Shown here piece by piece: positions 1-7,016 of a stretch of DNA of 64,000 nucleotides. Every line of letters starts with the position of its first letter. Position 1 is the first letter of the stretch. Position numbers and translations under genes: made by a program. Origin of the DNA: Azospirillum thiophilum. GTDB taxonomy: Bacteria > Pseudomonadota > Alphaproteobacteria > Azospirillales > Azospirillaceae. Under the pieces are notes generated by a model that did no database searches, was not told the DNA's origin, and saw only the letters and a list, made by a program, of their open reading frames with translations. The DNA is taken from NCBI RefSeq assembly GCF_001305595.1, contig NZ_CP012401.1, positions 2,057,001 to 2,121,000 on the forward strand, written 5' to 3'.

Positions 1-366
1 CTGGACGGTGTCCTGGCGGGGTTCGATGGCTATGCCGCGAACGTTCATGCGCTGGTGTCGCCGACAGCGAAGGTCGGGATCGATGATCTGCTGCTGAGCC
101 GCTATCCCGAACGCACCTTGCTTTGGGCTGTTGCCCTGACCATGCGGGACCGCTTGGCGGAGTCCATCACCGAATACCTTGCGAACAAGCCGGCCGGTTT
201 GCCGCACGCCGCACGCGAAGCCAAGCTGGCAACGCTGGAGGCGTCTCTGCTGAAACTCGAGCGCGACGAAGAGAAGCTGATCGAGCATGCCGGCGCCGCC
301 GGGATCGAGATCATGCGCCGAGTAGATGCGGATCCCCGTGCCGTTCTCGACATTATCGAAAGCTGA
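1..366 (+). CDS. C-terminal part of a hypothetical (prophage-region) protein, open at the window edge
   Basis: The frame is open from base 1 and ends at a TGA at 364-366, so the true start lies outside the window. About 121 residues are visible. The last 60 are rich in Ala, Glu, Lys and Leu and look like an amphipathic helix or coiled coil. I recognise no family. The stop lies 8 bases before the ATG of the next gene, a relative of a phage head-assembly protein, so a phage structural role is plausible but unproven. Confidence 0.55.
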   Translation: MDGVLAGFDGYAANVHALVSPTAKVGIDDLLLSRYPERTLLWAVALTMRDRLAESITEYLANKPAGLPHAAREAKLATLEASLLKLERDEEKLIEHAGAAGIEIMRRVDADPRAVLDIIES

Positions 367-374
367 GGCTTGCC

Positions 375-896
375 ATGTTCCGACACATGCTTGCGCATTT
401 GAACCCTTTTGCCTTTTGCGGGGCTGGCACCAAGGAGGCTCCCAAACGGACGCTGAGCCCGCCCGGCAGACCTGCCGGGCGGTTCAGCTTTGCTGATGTT
501 CTCCAACGCTCCACGGGGCGCACAAGCGGCGGGAACAGTAGTGCGGCCTATGGCGGCACCCGAGTAGGATCATCGGGCGGAGACAAGGCCGAGAGGGACC
601 GCTGGCGGACCGTGTTCGCGTCACCAGAAGCACAGGATCGACCTGAAGCGGCCTGCACCATGCTCGCTACAACGAACATGCCGCCGGCCAAGATCATCGC
701 GGCGTTGGTGGGGATACCGAAGCCGATACGGGGCAATCCGGAAATGATCGCCGCGATGGATGCTTTCCATATCCCCAAGATCGGCGCTGCCTACGAGGGG
801 CCGGTTCTGTCGGAAGATCAGCAGGCAGCCCATGCCGTGCTTGCCAGCCTGAACCAGACTCTCCATCCGCTCAACCGCCTGGACAGGAAGGCATGA
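375..896 (+). CDS. Phage head-assembly/scaffold-like protein, relative of the gene at 13988-14503
   Basis: The frame gives 173 residues from an ATG at 375. It shares a layout with the protein encoded right after the S49 protease at 13988: an N-terminal AHLNPF motif near residues 7-12, a low-complexity linker, a block of the form R-x-R-x3-(I/V)FA-x-P, then N-P-x3-AAMDA-x2-IP and a final AxAVLASL. The shared blocks point to a common ancestor, probably a capsid assembly or scaffold component. The usual neighbours (protease upstream, decoration protein downstream) are absent, so this is a remnant of a second related prophage. Function is inferred from the relative's position in a lambda-type head cluster. 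Confidence 0.6.
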   Translation: MFRHMLAHLNPFAFCGAGTKEAPKRTLSPPGRPAGRFSFADVLQRSTGRTSGGNSSAAYGGTRVGSSGGDKAERDRWRTVFASPEAQDRPEAACTMLATTNMPPAKIIAALVGIPKPIRGNPEMIAAMDAFHIPKIGAAYEGPVLSEDQQAAHAVLASLNQTLHPLNRLDRKA

Positions 897-953
897 TCAG
901 GCGCGGGAAGTCGATAGCTGTGCGGGCTTCCTGATTTCCTCCGCTGGGTATGG

Positions 954-994
954 AAGGATCCGTCGACGGCAATTCAGACGGTCGACGGATCCTT
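954..994. repeat. Perfect 14-bp inverted repeat with 13-nt spacer
   Basis: AAGGATCCGTCGAC at 954-967 is matched exactly by its reverse complement at 981-994. No T-tract follows, so it is not a typical terminator. It lies between two phage gene remnants and may mark a recombination scar or a protein-binding site. Confidence 0.75.
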
Positions 995-1025
995 AATCAG
1001 GGGCGGGCCGCGCCGGGACAAACGG

Positions 1026-1427
1026 ATGGAGCGCCAGCTGCGGGCCGCTGGCCTGCTGTCGGCCAGGATGTTCGCCCTTCCGAGCGAAGAGGCCAGCCTC
1101 GACGCCTACGGCAACATGCGTCGGCCGGAGGTGGTCCGCATCCTGGTCGCCGACCTATGCTTTCGGGTAGCAGCGATGCAACGCCAATCGGAGCAACAAC
1201 GCCCACAGCAGGAAGCAGCATTGCCCGGCAATGCTTGCGGGCTGTCGCCGGGCATCTACCAGCGCGACGGCACCGACGCCCGGCCAGTGGTGACCTTCGT
1301 TCGGGCGCCAAGTACCGCCCGCCTCCGCTTCCACGACATCGAGGAGCGGGCGGGTCGCGCCAACATCGGACGGCGCCTCGAGGAGGCGGTGCGGCCGGTC
1401 AACGCCCGCTTCGCCGCCCGACGGTAA
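1026..1427 (+). CDS. Phage structural protein fragment (neck/minor-tail type)
   Basis: The frame gives 133 residues. It contains L-D-A-Y-G-N-M-R-R-P followed by a helix, then PGIYQRDG and a run of the form PVVTFVRAPS-x-x-x-RLRF. From memory this is the arrangement of the C-terminal half of a phage structural family with a YGN(M/I)-R-x4-(I/V)L block and a PG(I/V)(Y/W)-R-x-G core. The N-terminal half is missing, there is no good ribosome-binding site before the ATG at 1026, and the frame stays open upstream to a stop near 990. It is therefore probably a truncated gene beside the inverted repeat at 954-994. The precise role is not known. Confidence 0.45.
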   Translation: MERQLRAAGLLSARMFALPSEEASLDAYGNMRRPEVVRILVADLCFRVAAMQRQSEQQRPQQEAALPGNACGLSPGIYQRDGTDARPVVTFVRAPSTARLRFHDIEERAGRANIGRRLEEAVRPVNARFAARR

Positions 1428-1571
1428 GCGCCTAGCTGGCCGCCGCGGGTCCTTCCGGGGGCACCCCCCAGAGAGGGTAATTCGGGCCGCACCCCCACAC
1501 CCTCTAAGAAAATTTCCAGACGCGCTTTTTGTTTACTTCCGAAGCAGGTTGAGGGGGATTAGGAGCGGGAC

Positions 1572-2251
1572 TCATAACGGGTAGGCGAAGATTGCCGCGA
1601 ATTGGACAGCTGCCATGAAATTGGTCGCGGATCAGTCATGCCGGGTGGCGATGCGCCAGAAGTCTTTGAGGCTTCCGAGCATGCGCTCGATCACGTTACG
1701 GTTGCGGTGGAGGTAAGGGGAAAAGCAGTTTTTCAGCACGTGTTGATGCGTGGTGGGATGCTGAGCGCGGCTCCCGCCTCCTCGATCTTCCGGTAAGCAG
1801 CGGCACTATCGTAGCCTTTGTCGCCGTGTAGAAGATCGGTGGCGAGCATCCGGTCGAGCAGGTGGTCAGTGGCGGTGCAGTTGGCCATCTGACCTCCAGT
1901 CAGCAGGAAAGCGAGTGGCGAACCGTGCGGTTCGCTCGGGGCGTGGATTTTTGTGGTCCGCCCGCCACGGGATCGTCAGATGGCCTGTGCTCGTTTCCCC
2001 CTCTGCCGCCGCTTACCGAACAATGGTCGCACACCACTGTGGAGTCGGTCATCCCCTGGACTGGCGGGCCACCCGCTGCCGCCAAAGGATGGAAGATGTT
2101 TTTCCAAACGCCTTTGGCCGCCCAGCGGACAAAGCGGATGTAGAGCGTCTCACGGCGATGATCCAAGCGCGGCTTGCCGCGGGTGTTGCTCGGAAGGTGC
2201 GGCTCCAGCCCCCAAACTGCTCCACCATCAGCCAAAATGACCGTCGCTCAT
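1572..2251 (-). pseudogene. Decayed IS5-family transposase (IS427-like) with frameshifts, stops and an internal deletion
   Basis: On the minus strand the pieces of an IS5-family transposase appear in order but in shifting frames. They are GLEPHLPSNTRGKPR near the start, then RFVRWAAKGVW, GPPVQGMTDST, AFLLTGGQMANCTATD, LLHGDKGYDSAA, and finally NVIERMLGSLKDFWRIATRHD followed by an in-frame TGA before SATNFMAAV. At least three frame changes and two stops are needed to join them. The segment between the first block and RFVRW is shorter than in the family, which indicates an internal deletion. I could not recognise the element's terminal repeats. It cannot make a transposase. Confidence 0.85.
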
Positions 2252-2368
2252 CACAAAGCCTCTTTCAAGGGTGTTGAATCGCGACGGTTCTATCCAGAAA
2301 GTTTCTTTATGGGTTTTAACCTAAAGTGGTAATGTTCTTCGTGATCGTGGCCGATATGACGTGGATGT

Positions 2369-3406
2369 TTACCATATGTAAGGGGTGGATGACTTAGTAA
2401 CGTAAGCGGAATTGCCAACTAGAGCCTTTGCTTTCTCATATGAGGAATTCTGATTTGGCCCAGGACCAACAATTATCTTATTAATTGGCAATTTCTTTTT
2501 CCCGCTGTGAGAAAATAATGACGCGTATGATACCTCTTTTTCTGAACGAGTTCTGGTTCTTATCTGGTGAAGGTCATGCTTCGGAGGAAAGTGTTTGCTT
2601 ATATTATACTTATCTGAGCTTTCTTTTGTCATTGGACATGCTACAATTCTGACCTCCCTTTCTTCGTAAAAGCCTCTATGTTTAAATCTCGTAGCTCTCG
2701 ACATGAAGTCCATGTATATGGATGTCTTCCATTCTTTCTGATCTTTGATTGCTATATCCCAAACGCGGCAGAACTCATCAATCAAAGGAGCGCATTCTGA
2801 AATTACTGTATCTGACCCATAATTATATATTACGTCATCGATGAAAAGAGCCCAGTAAGTGTTTGAAGAAAATGACTGGAAAACTAGATCGCATATAATC
2901 TTGGTATCGAATACAATTGCAAAACTTTCCATTCCTCCATATGCTCGCCACTGGCTAAGTAGGCCATTTTCCTTTTCATAACTATCATCTCTGCTATGAG
3001 AGCAGAATGATGTGATAAATGGGATTGAAGTATTATTATTAGTATCTCTGTTCTCGACCGTTGCACCATAGATAGCGCTCACAAGGCATTCAGCTTCATT
3101 CTTTGCACTATTCCAGTTTCCGCCAGACTTCTGTACAAGCGTTCTTTCCTTAAAGCCTTTTTTGCCAAAATCTTTCATTTTATCCACCATTTTGGGGATT
3201 AATGCTTTAACGAGGGGATCTTTTAAGTGACTTATCTCTGTATAATCATTCAGGCAGTCATAGCGTGTTGCCCACAAAGTACCGGAACTCCAGATGCCTT
3301 TGAGGCCTTCCCAAGTTGTGTAGTGAAATAACTCTCTGTGCCTTTTGTGTAATGGTCCGTGCTTTGGAATGTAATTATAAATAGAAATCTTGCCGGTTTC
3401 TTCCAT
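2369..3406 (-). CDS. DUF2971-family protein in an AT-rich prophage accessory module
   Basis: The protein has 345 residues from the ATG at 3406, chosen because AGGAG lies 6 bases upstream; an ATG at 3421 has no such site. DUF2971 signatures are visible: FHYTTWEGLKGIWSSGTLWAT (H28-Y29-T30), CLND-x2-E at 51-57, SFCSHSRDD near 133-141, LLSQWRAYG at 149-157 and EREVRIV at 249-255. The family has no settled biochemical role. Its H-Y-T ... W-R-x-Y-G ... E layout recalls ADP-ribosyltransferase-like folds such as DarT, but that is only an inference. The stop of the upstream gene is 18 bases away, and both follow a regulator on the same strand. Base composition is far more AT-rich than the neighbours, pointing to recent transfer. 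Confidence 0.8.
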   Translation of the reverse strand: MEETGKISIYNYIPKHGPLHKRHRELFHYTTWEGLKGIWSSGTLWATRYDCLNDYTEISHLKDPLVKALIPKMVDKMKDFGKKGFKERTLVQKSGGNWNSAKNEAECLVSAIYGATVENRDTNNNTSIPFITSFCSHSRDDSYEKENGLLSQWRAYGGMESFAIVFDTKIICDLVFQSFSSNTYWALFIDDVIYNYGSDTVISECAPLIDEFCRVWDIAIKDQKEWKTSIYMDFMSRATRFKHRGFYEEREVRIVACPMTKESSDKYNISKHFPPKHDLHQIRTRTRSEKEVSYASLFSHSGKKKLPINKIIVGPGPNQNSSYEKAKALVGNSAYVTKSSTPYIW

Positions 3407-3424
3407 TTTGTTCTCCTGCATGGT

Positions 3425-4027
3425 TTATTCTTTTAAGGGAAGTCCATATTCTTCGTGAAGGCGGAAAGATAGTGCTGTGCACTCTTCATTATTCCCATTT
3501 GCTGCTAACAGCATTGCGCGAAGAAACGCCAACATTGCTTCACGGGGAGCGTTCTGAGCCCATTGTGACAATAGCTTTGCACCGTGAGGGTCGCTAAATG
3601 CCTCCCAAATGTCGGCCTCGAATGCTTCTGGCTTCTTCATTGCAAACCAGTTCAGGAAAACTCTTCTGGTCAGAGATGTTGTTTGTTGTATCTCTGCTAA
3701 GTTCATGGTGGCCATAAATATCATAAGGTCATTTTTTTCCGTATTGAAGAATATTACTTCATTAGGATCTCTGTCTGCGTGCTTAAAAAAGTTGGCAGGT
3801 GCTGCTAGTCCTCTAAGAAAACCCTTTAAAGCACTATCCTTTAAATGAATTATAAAAGCATCTCCTATAGAAAATACCTTGCCATGTTTGCATAAATCTT
3901 CTGCTACTTCGTAGGCCGCAGCAGAGAGTGTATGAACAGAAACAGGAAATTTGTTTTCAGCAAGAAGATTGATGGCAGCGTCAATTTGCTCAGACGCGGC
4001 ATGAATTTTAGAGACAGTCATTTCCAC
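3425..4027 (-). CDS. Hypothetical protein, helical, partner of the DUF2971 gene
   Basis: The protein has 200 residues from a GTG at 4027; an ATG at 4021 is an alternative. A purine-rich AGGGGCG stretch lies 8 bases before the GTG. Visible features are an N-terminal helical region with FPVSVHTLSAAAYEVAEDL near residues 28-46, then FLRGLAAPANFFKHADRDP near 74-92 and a helical C-terminus. The H-T-L-x-A-A-A-Y and N-x2-KHADRDP motifs belong, as I recall, to a family of uncharacterised proteobacterial proteins. A HEPN-type RNase motif (R-x4-6-H) is not convincingly present. It sits between a CI/Cro-like regulator and the DUF2971 gene on the same strand, so the three probably form one transcript. 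Confidence 0.7.
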   Translation of the reverse strand: MEMTVSKIHAASEQIDAAINLLAENKFPVSVHTLSAAAYEVAEDLCKHGKVFSIGDAFIIHLKDSALKGFLRGLAAPANFFKHADRDPNEVIFFNTEKNDLMIFMATMNLAEIQQTTSLTRRVFLNWFAMKKPEAFEADIWEAFSDPHGAKLLSQWAQNAPREAMLAFLRAMLLAANGNNEECTALSFRLHEEYGLPLKE

Positions 4028-4039
4028 AATATTTCGCCC

Positions 4040-4279
4040 CTAAGATTTATGGAATTTATCCTTCGTCAGACGAACGCCAGGACCCTCACCATTCTCATCA
4101 ATAAATATGATGCCAGCCTCCTCAAGAGTCTTTCTCATTGTGGAAATTGTGACCTCTTTTAGTGCCTCTCCACGCTTAAAGCGACCAATGGTATCTAATG
4201 AAACCTTTGATGCCGCAGATAAATTTCGAGTTCCCCAACCAAGGGCAGCAAGGGCCATCTCAAGTTGGATGGGAAGCAT
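4040..4279 (-). CDS. XRE/CI-like prophage transcriptional regulator
   Basis: The protein has 79 residues from the ATG at 4279 (MLPIQLEMALAALGWG). Longer starts upstream would run through the operator palindrome, so this one is preferred. A lambda-repressor-like helix-turn-helix is visible at residues 5-60: LEMALAALGWGTRNLSAAS, KVSLDTIGRFKRGEA, and TISTMRKTLEEAGIIFI. The last block (TLEEAGIIFIDENGEGPGVRL) is the usual C-terminus of short XRE regulators in phages and mobile elements. It has no peptidase domain, so it is not a LexA-type CI. It diverges from the replication-type gene at 4426 across a spacer full of dyads, the classic immunity-region layout. It probably controls its own operon (3425-4027, 2369-3406) and the early region. 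Confidence 0.8.
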   Translation of the reverse strand: MLPIQLEMALAALGWGTRNLSAASKVSLDTIGRFKRGEALKEVTISTMRKTLEEAGIIFIDENGEGPGVRLTKDKFHKS

Positions 4280-4336
4280 TCGGATCACCGATACGATTTT
4301 GGTTGATGGGTCCAGAGATGAAGAATATCGTATCAA

Positions 4337-4354
4337 TGATCCGATATCGGATCA
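4337..4354. promoter_or_regulatory. Perfect 18-bp palindrome, candidate repressor operator
   Basis: TGATCCGATATCGGATCA is its own reverse complement. It lies in the 146-base spacer between the leftward regulator (start 4279) and the rightward early gene (start 4426). A second dyad, GATACGAT at 4290-4297 with ATCGTATC at 4327-4334, flanks it. Both are plausible sites for the XRE regulator. Confidence 0.6.
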
Positions 4355-4359
4355 AGCGC

Positions 4360-4393
4360 TCGGGTCGAGTGGAGTAGCAGCCACTCGACCCGA
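4360..4393. repeat. Perfect 13-bp inverted repeat with 8-nt loop in the immunity spacer
   Basis: TCGGGTCGAGTGG at 4360-4372 pairs exactly with 4381-4393. It lies 32 bases before the ATG at 4426, so it could be an operator or could form a hairpin in the leader of the early transcript. No T-tract follows. Confidence 0.65.
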
Positions 4394-4425
4394 TCTAACC
4401 ACACACCGAACTGGAGCTTCGGATC

Positions 4426-4983
4426 ATGGCTGATTCCGAGAATACCATACCTTTGCCTAAAACCAGCGGCTTCCCGCCGCCAGTCCCGCCGTCGCTGGAC
4501 CTTCGTCGTCTCTGGTGGATGAAACTCGATGTCACCGCCTTGCTGAATAGCACGTTCAACATGACGGCCGATGATACGGGGTGGCGCTGCGGTATCACCC
4601 TCTACATGAAGGCATGGCATCAGGTGCCCGCCTCAAGCCTTCCCGATGATGATGCCATGCTGTGCCATATGGCCGGCTTGGGGCGTGATCTGGAAACATG
4701 GCGTCGCGTTAAAGGGACCGCTCTGCACGGCTTTACCAAGTGCAGCGATGGCCGCTTGTATCACCCCTTCCTAGCCGCGCAGGCCCTTGAAGCCTGGGGT
4801 GAGTTCGAGCGGATGAACGCCCGCCGAACCAAGGATCGTGAGCGCAAGCGTACTCGCGGAAATGTCGAAGAGGCGTCCGAAGGAATTCCAGCGGAAAAAT
4901 CGCTACAGGACAGGACAGAACAGTCTCCCCCCTTCGTCCCCCCAGACGGCGCCGCCGGATTTGACCCCGCTGGCTCGGCTTTA
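4426..4983 (+). pseudogene. 5' part of a DUF1376 phage replication-type gene, interrupted by the IS1595 element
   Basis: This piece encodes 186 native residues from an ATG preceded by GGAG. A DUF1376 (YdaU-like) domain covers roughly residues 26-130: LWWMKLDVTALLNSTFNM, WRCGITLYMKAWHQVPASSLPDDD and a W-x2-V-K-x4-GF block. A charged linker follows, with several Arg/Lys near residues 130-145. Such proteins sit in phage early regions and are thought to act in replication initiation. The gene is split by an insertion whose left end begins at 4984. Its reading frame resumes exactly at 6653 once the element and one target duplication are removed, giving a 270-residue protein. Confidence 0.85.
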
Positions 4984-5100
4984 CGGACTTATGTAGCATC
5001 CGCCACTATGACCGGCGGGTGAGCACAAATCATGAACTTGATGATTCACAACGGAGTCGTGGCCGGGTAGACTCGGGCAATCACCGTGTCGGAGATCGCC

Positions 5101-6099
5101 ATGCCCCGTCGCACCAAAAGCCAGCACTTCCTTCTCAGCGCCGCGGCGCGCACGCTGTCGCTGGCGACCGTGCTGCGCCTGTCGGACACGGAAGCCGAGA
5201 CGGTGTTCGCGGCGATCCGCTGGCCGGAGACGAACGGGCGTCCCGTGTGCCCGGCGTGCGATTGTGATGCGGTGTACGACTGCCGCCGGCCGAGCGGTGC
5301 GCCTCGCTGGCGCTGCAAGCGGTGCCGCAAAGACTTCTCCCTCACCTCGGGCACGCTGTTCGCCTTCCACAAGCTGGCGCTCCGGATGTACCTCGCCGCC
5401 GTGGTGATCTTCGTCAACGAGGTGAAGGGCAAGGGCGCGCTGCCGCTGTCGCGCGACCTGGGCGTCCAGTACAAGACGGCGTTCGTGCTGGGCCACAAGA
5501 TCCGCGAAGCGATGGCGGCCGAGAGCCGCGGTGTCGTCATCGGCGGCGCGGGCAAGGCGGCGGAGATCGATGGGGCCTACTTCGGCGGCCACGTCCGCCC
5601 GGAGAACCGCAAGGCGGAGCGCAAGGACCGCCGGCTGGCCATCAACCAGACCGGCAAGCGCCGGTGTGTCGTCACCATCCGCGAGCGCGACGGCCGCACC
5701 CTGACCGGCGTGTTCCCGTCCGAGGACGCCGCCGGCAGCTTCATCCGCTCGCGCGTCGCCAAGGGCACCGAAGTGCATGCGGACGAGTCCAGCGCCTGGA
5801 ACGACCTGCACGCCCGCTACCCGATGCACCGCATCAACCACCAGGACGCCTACAGCCAGGACGGCGCCTGCACCAACGGGGCGGAATCTTTCTTCTCGCG
5901 CATCCGCCGCGGGGAGATCGGGCACCATCATCACATCTCGGGCCTCTACCTGCACCGCTACGCCAATGAGGCCGCGTTCCGAGAGGATCATCGCCGGACC
6001 AGCAACGGCGAGCAGTTCCGCGTCGTGGTCGGGCTGGTGACGAAGACCGGCCCGTCGGTCGATTTCTGCGGCTACTGGCAGCGCGCTCACGCGGCGTGA
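5101..6099 (+). CDS. IS1595-family transposase (ISXO2-like DDE domain)
   Basis: The protein has 332 residues from the ATG at 5101, with GGAG 6 bases before it; a GTG at 5086 is an alternative. The N-terminal zinc ribbon has C50-x2-C53 and C72-x2-C75. The catalytic triad fits D157 (EIDGAYFGG), D228 (HADESSAW) and E262 (NGAESFFSRIRR). The IS1595-type TNGAESFFS-x-IRR-x-EIG and YLHRYANEAAFRED blocks are present. It cuts and joins the element's ends. The frame is intact, so the copy may be active. Its 3' end overlaps the passenger gene by 13 bases, tail to tail. Confidence 0.93.
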   Translation: MPRRTKSQHFLLSAAARTLSLATVLRLSDTEAETVFAAIRWPETNGRPVCPACDCDAVYDCRRPSGAPRWRCKRCRKDFSLTSGTLFAFHKLALRMYLAAVVIFVNEVKGKGALPLSRDLGVQYKTAFVLGHKIREAMAAESRGVVIGGAGKAAEIDGAYFGGHVRPENRKAERKDRRLAINQTGKRRCVVTIRERDGRTLTGVFPSEDAAGSFIRSRVAKGTEVHADESSAWNDLHARYPMHRINHQDAYSQDGACTNGAESFFSRIRRGEIGHHHHISGLYLHRYANEAAFREDHRRTSNGEQFRVVVGLVTKTGPSVDFCGYWQRAHAA

Positions 6100-6548
6100 T
6101 CGGCGGGTTCGGCCGGAAGGCGCCAGCGGGCGCCCAGGCCATTGCCGATCTTCTCCACCGTGCCCTTGCCTTTCAGGGCGGTCAGGGTGTTGAGGACGCG
6201 CTGGATGAAGTCGGAGCGGGTCTTGCGGTCTTCCGGATCGAGCCCTTTGTCGCGCAGCGCGGCGACGGCGATCTCCTCAGCGGCAACGACACGTCCCTCT
6301 GCCATGCGCAGCGCCTCCAGGCAGCGGCGCGCCAGCTCGCCGCTGGCGAAGTAGTGGGAGCGCCTCGCCGGCGGCTTCTTCGGCGCGATGCTCTCCGGCT
6401 CCAGTTCCGGGGCGAACAGGCGCAAGGTGGCGTCCAGGTGCACCAGGTCGGCCCGGTGCTGAGACATCCGCTTCTCAAGCTCAAGGATTGCCCCGGAGAT
6501 CTCGCCCCGCTTCTCCCGCAAGGCGCTGACAACGTGCGGCTCGCCCAT
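6087..6548 (-). CDS. Passenger protein of the IS1595 element, function unknown
   Basis: The protein has 153 residues and is encoded inside the element, convergent with the transposase. Residues 8-45 form a probable coiled coil (LREKRGEISGAILELEKRMSQHR). A second part contains HYFASGELARRCLEALR near 65-81 and a winged-helix-like tail, TRSDFIQRVLNTLTALKGKGTVEKIG near 111-136. This could be a DNA-binding accessory or regulator of transposition. No enzyme motif is visible. Its position between the transposase and the right terminal repeat shows that it travels with the element. Confidence 0.75.
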   Translation of the reverse strand: MGEPHVVSALREKRGEISGAILELEKRMSQHRADLVHLDATLRLFAPELEPESIAPKKPPARRSHYFASGELARRCLEALRMAEGRVVAAEEIAVAALRDKGLDPEDRKTRSDFIQRVLNTLTALKGKGTVEKIGNGLGARWRLPAEPADHAA

Positions 6549-6652
6549 ACTCCATGCCCCTTCTGTGCGGCTTCAGGGCGACAGGGTAGCTGGCAGGGCG
6601 GCGACGCGGCAGGATCAGGCGGTGGCGGGTGCTACATAAGTCTGCGGCTTTG

Positions 6653-6907
6653 CTGGGTAGCGACAGGAACGCCGTGGAGTGTCGGCCACGATCCAGCAAG
6701 GGCGGACGGAAAGAGCGCCTGCGTTCCGCTCCTGAAAGGGTGTCGGATGCGAATGCGCAATGGCGCTGCCGCTTGGCTGTAGGGCCGGAAAAGCCTTGGC
6801 TTTCGTCTTGGGGACCGCAGCCGGGCGAACCTGGATGTGATGCGCCCGCCGCCTTGGTCGCGGCCAGCCCTTGGGGTCAGCGTTTATCCGCAACTCCTGC
6901 CGAGTGA
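6653..6907 (+). pseudogene. 3' part of the DUF1376 gene interrupted by the IS1595 element
   Basis: Removing 4984-6644 and one target duplication joins codon 186 of the 5' piece in frame to this segment, adding 84 residues and a TGA. The tail has W-R-C-R-L ... W-L-S-S-W-G-P-Q-P-G-E-P-G-C, which matches the C-terminal W-x2-R ... W-G-P-x-P-x2-P-G-C pattern I associate with phage replication-type proteins. The stop lies 7 bases before the next start (6915), consistent with one early operon before the insertion. Confidence 0.8.
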
Positions 6908-6914
6908 GCCTGAC

Positions 6915-7016
6915 ATGAGCAAAGCCAATCTGGTGCTGGGCTGCGAAGGTGAATTCCAGCCCTCGTATGAGGCGCTTGTCACGGTCAGCGATACTCAGGA
7001 GGTGGCCCATGGGTGA
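6915..7016 (+). CDS. Small phage protein, 33 residues
   Basis: This short frame starts MSKANLVLGCEGEFQPSYEA and lies 7 bases after the end of the DUF1376 gene. It overlaps the next gene by 8 bases (ATGGGTGA), the usual sign of translational coupling. No family is recognised. It was chosen over noncoding because of the tight packing on both sides and because its frame closes exactly inside the next start. Confidence 0.5.
   Translation: MSKANLVLGCEGEFQPSYEALVTVSDTQEVAHG

Larger units (their letters stand above)
4984..6644. mobile_element. Complete IS1595-family insertion sequence with passenger gene
   Basis: The element is 1661 bases long. Its ends are inverted repeats of about 23 bp: the left end begins CGGACTTATGTAGCAT, and the right end read on the opposite strand begins CAGACTTATGTAGCAC, with two mismatches overall. 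It is flanked by an 8-bp direct repeat, CGGCTTTA (4976-4983) and CGGCTTTG (6645-6652), identical at 7 of 8 positions; 8 bp is the usual IS1595 target duplication. It carries an intact DDE transposase and a convergent passenger gene. It interrupts the DUF1376 gene, and removing it restores that frame, so insertion was probably recent. Confidence 0.9.
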
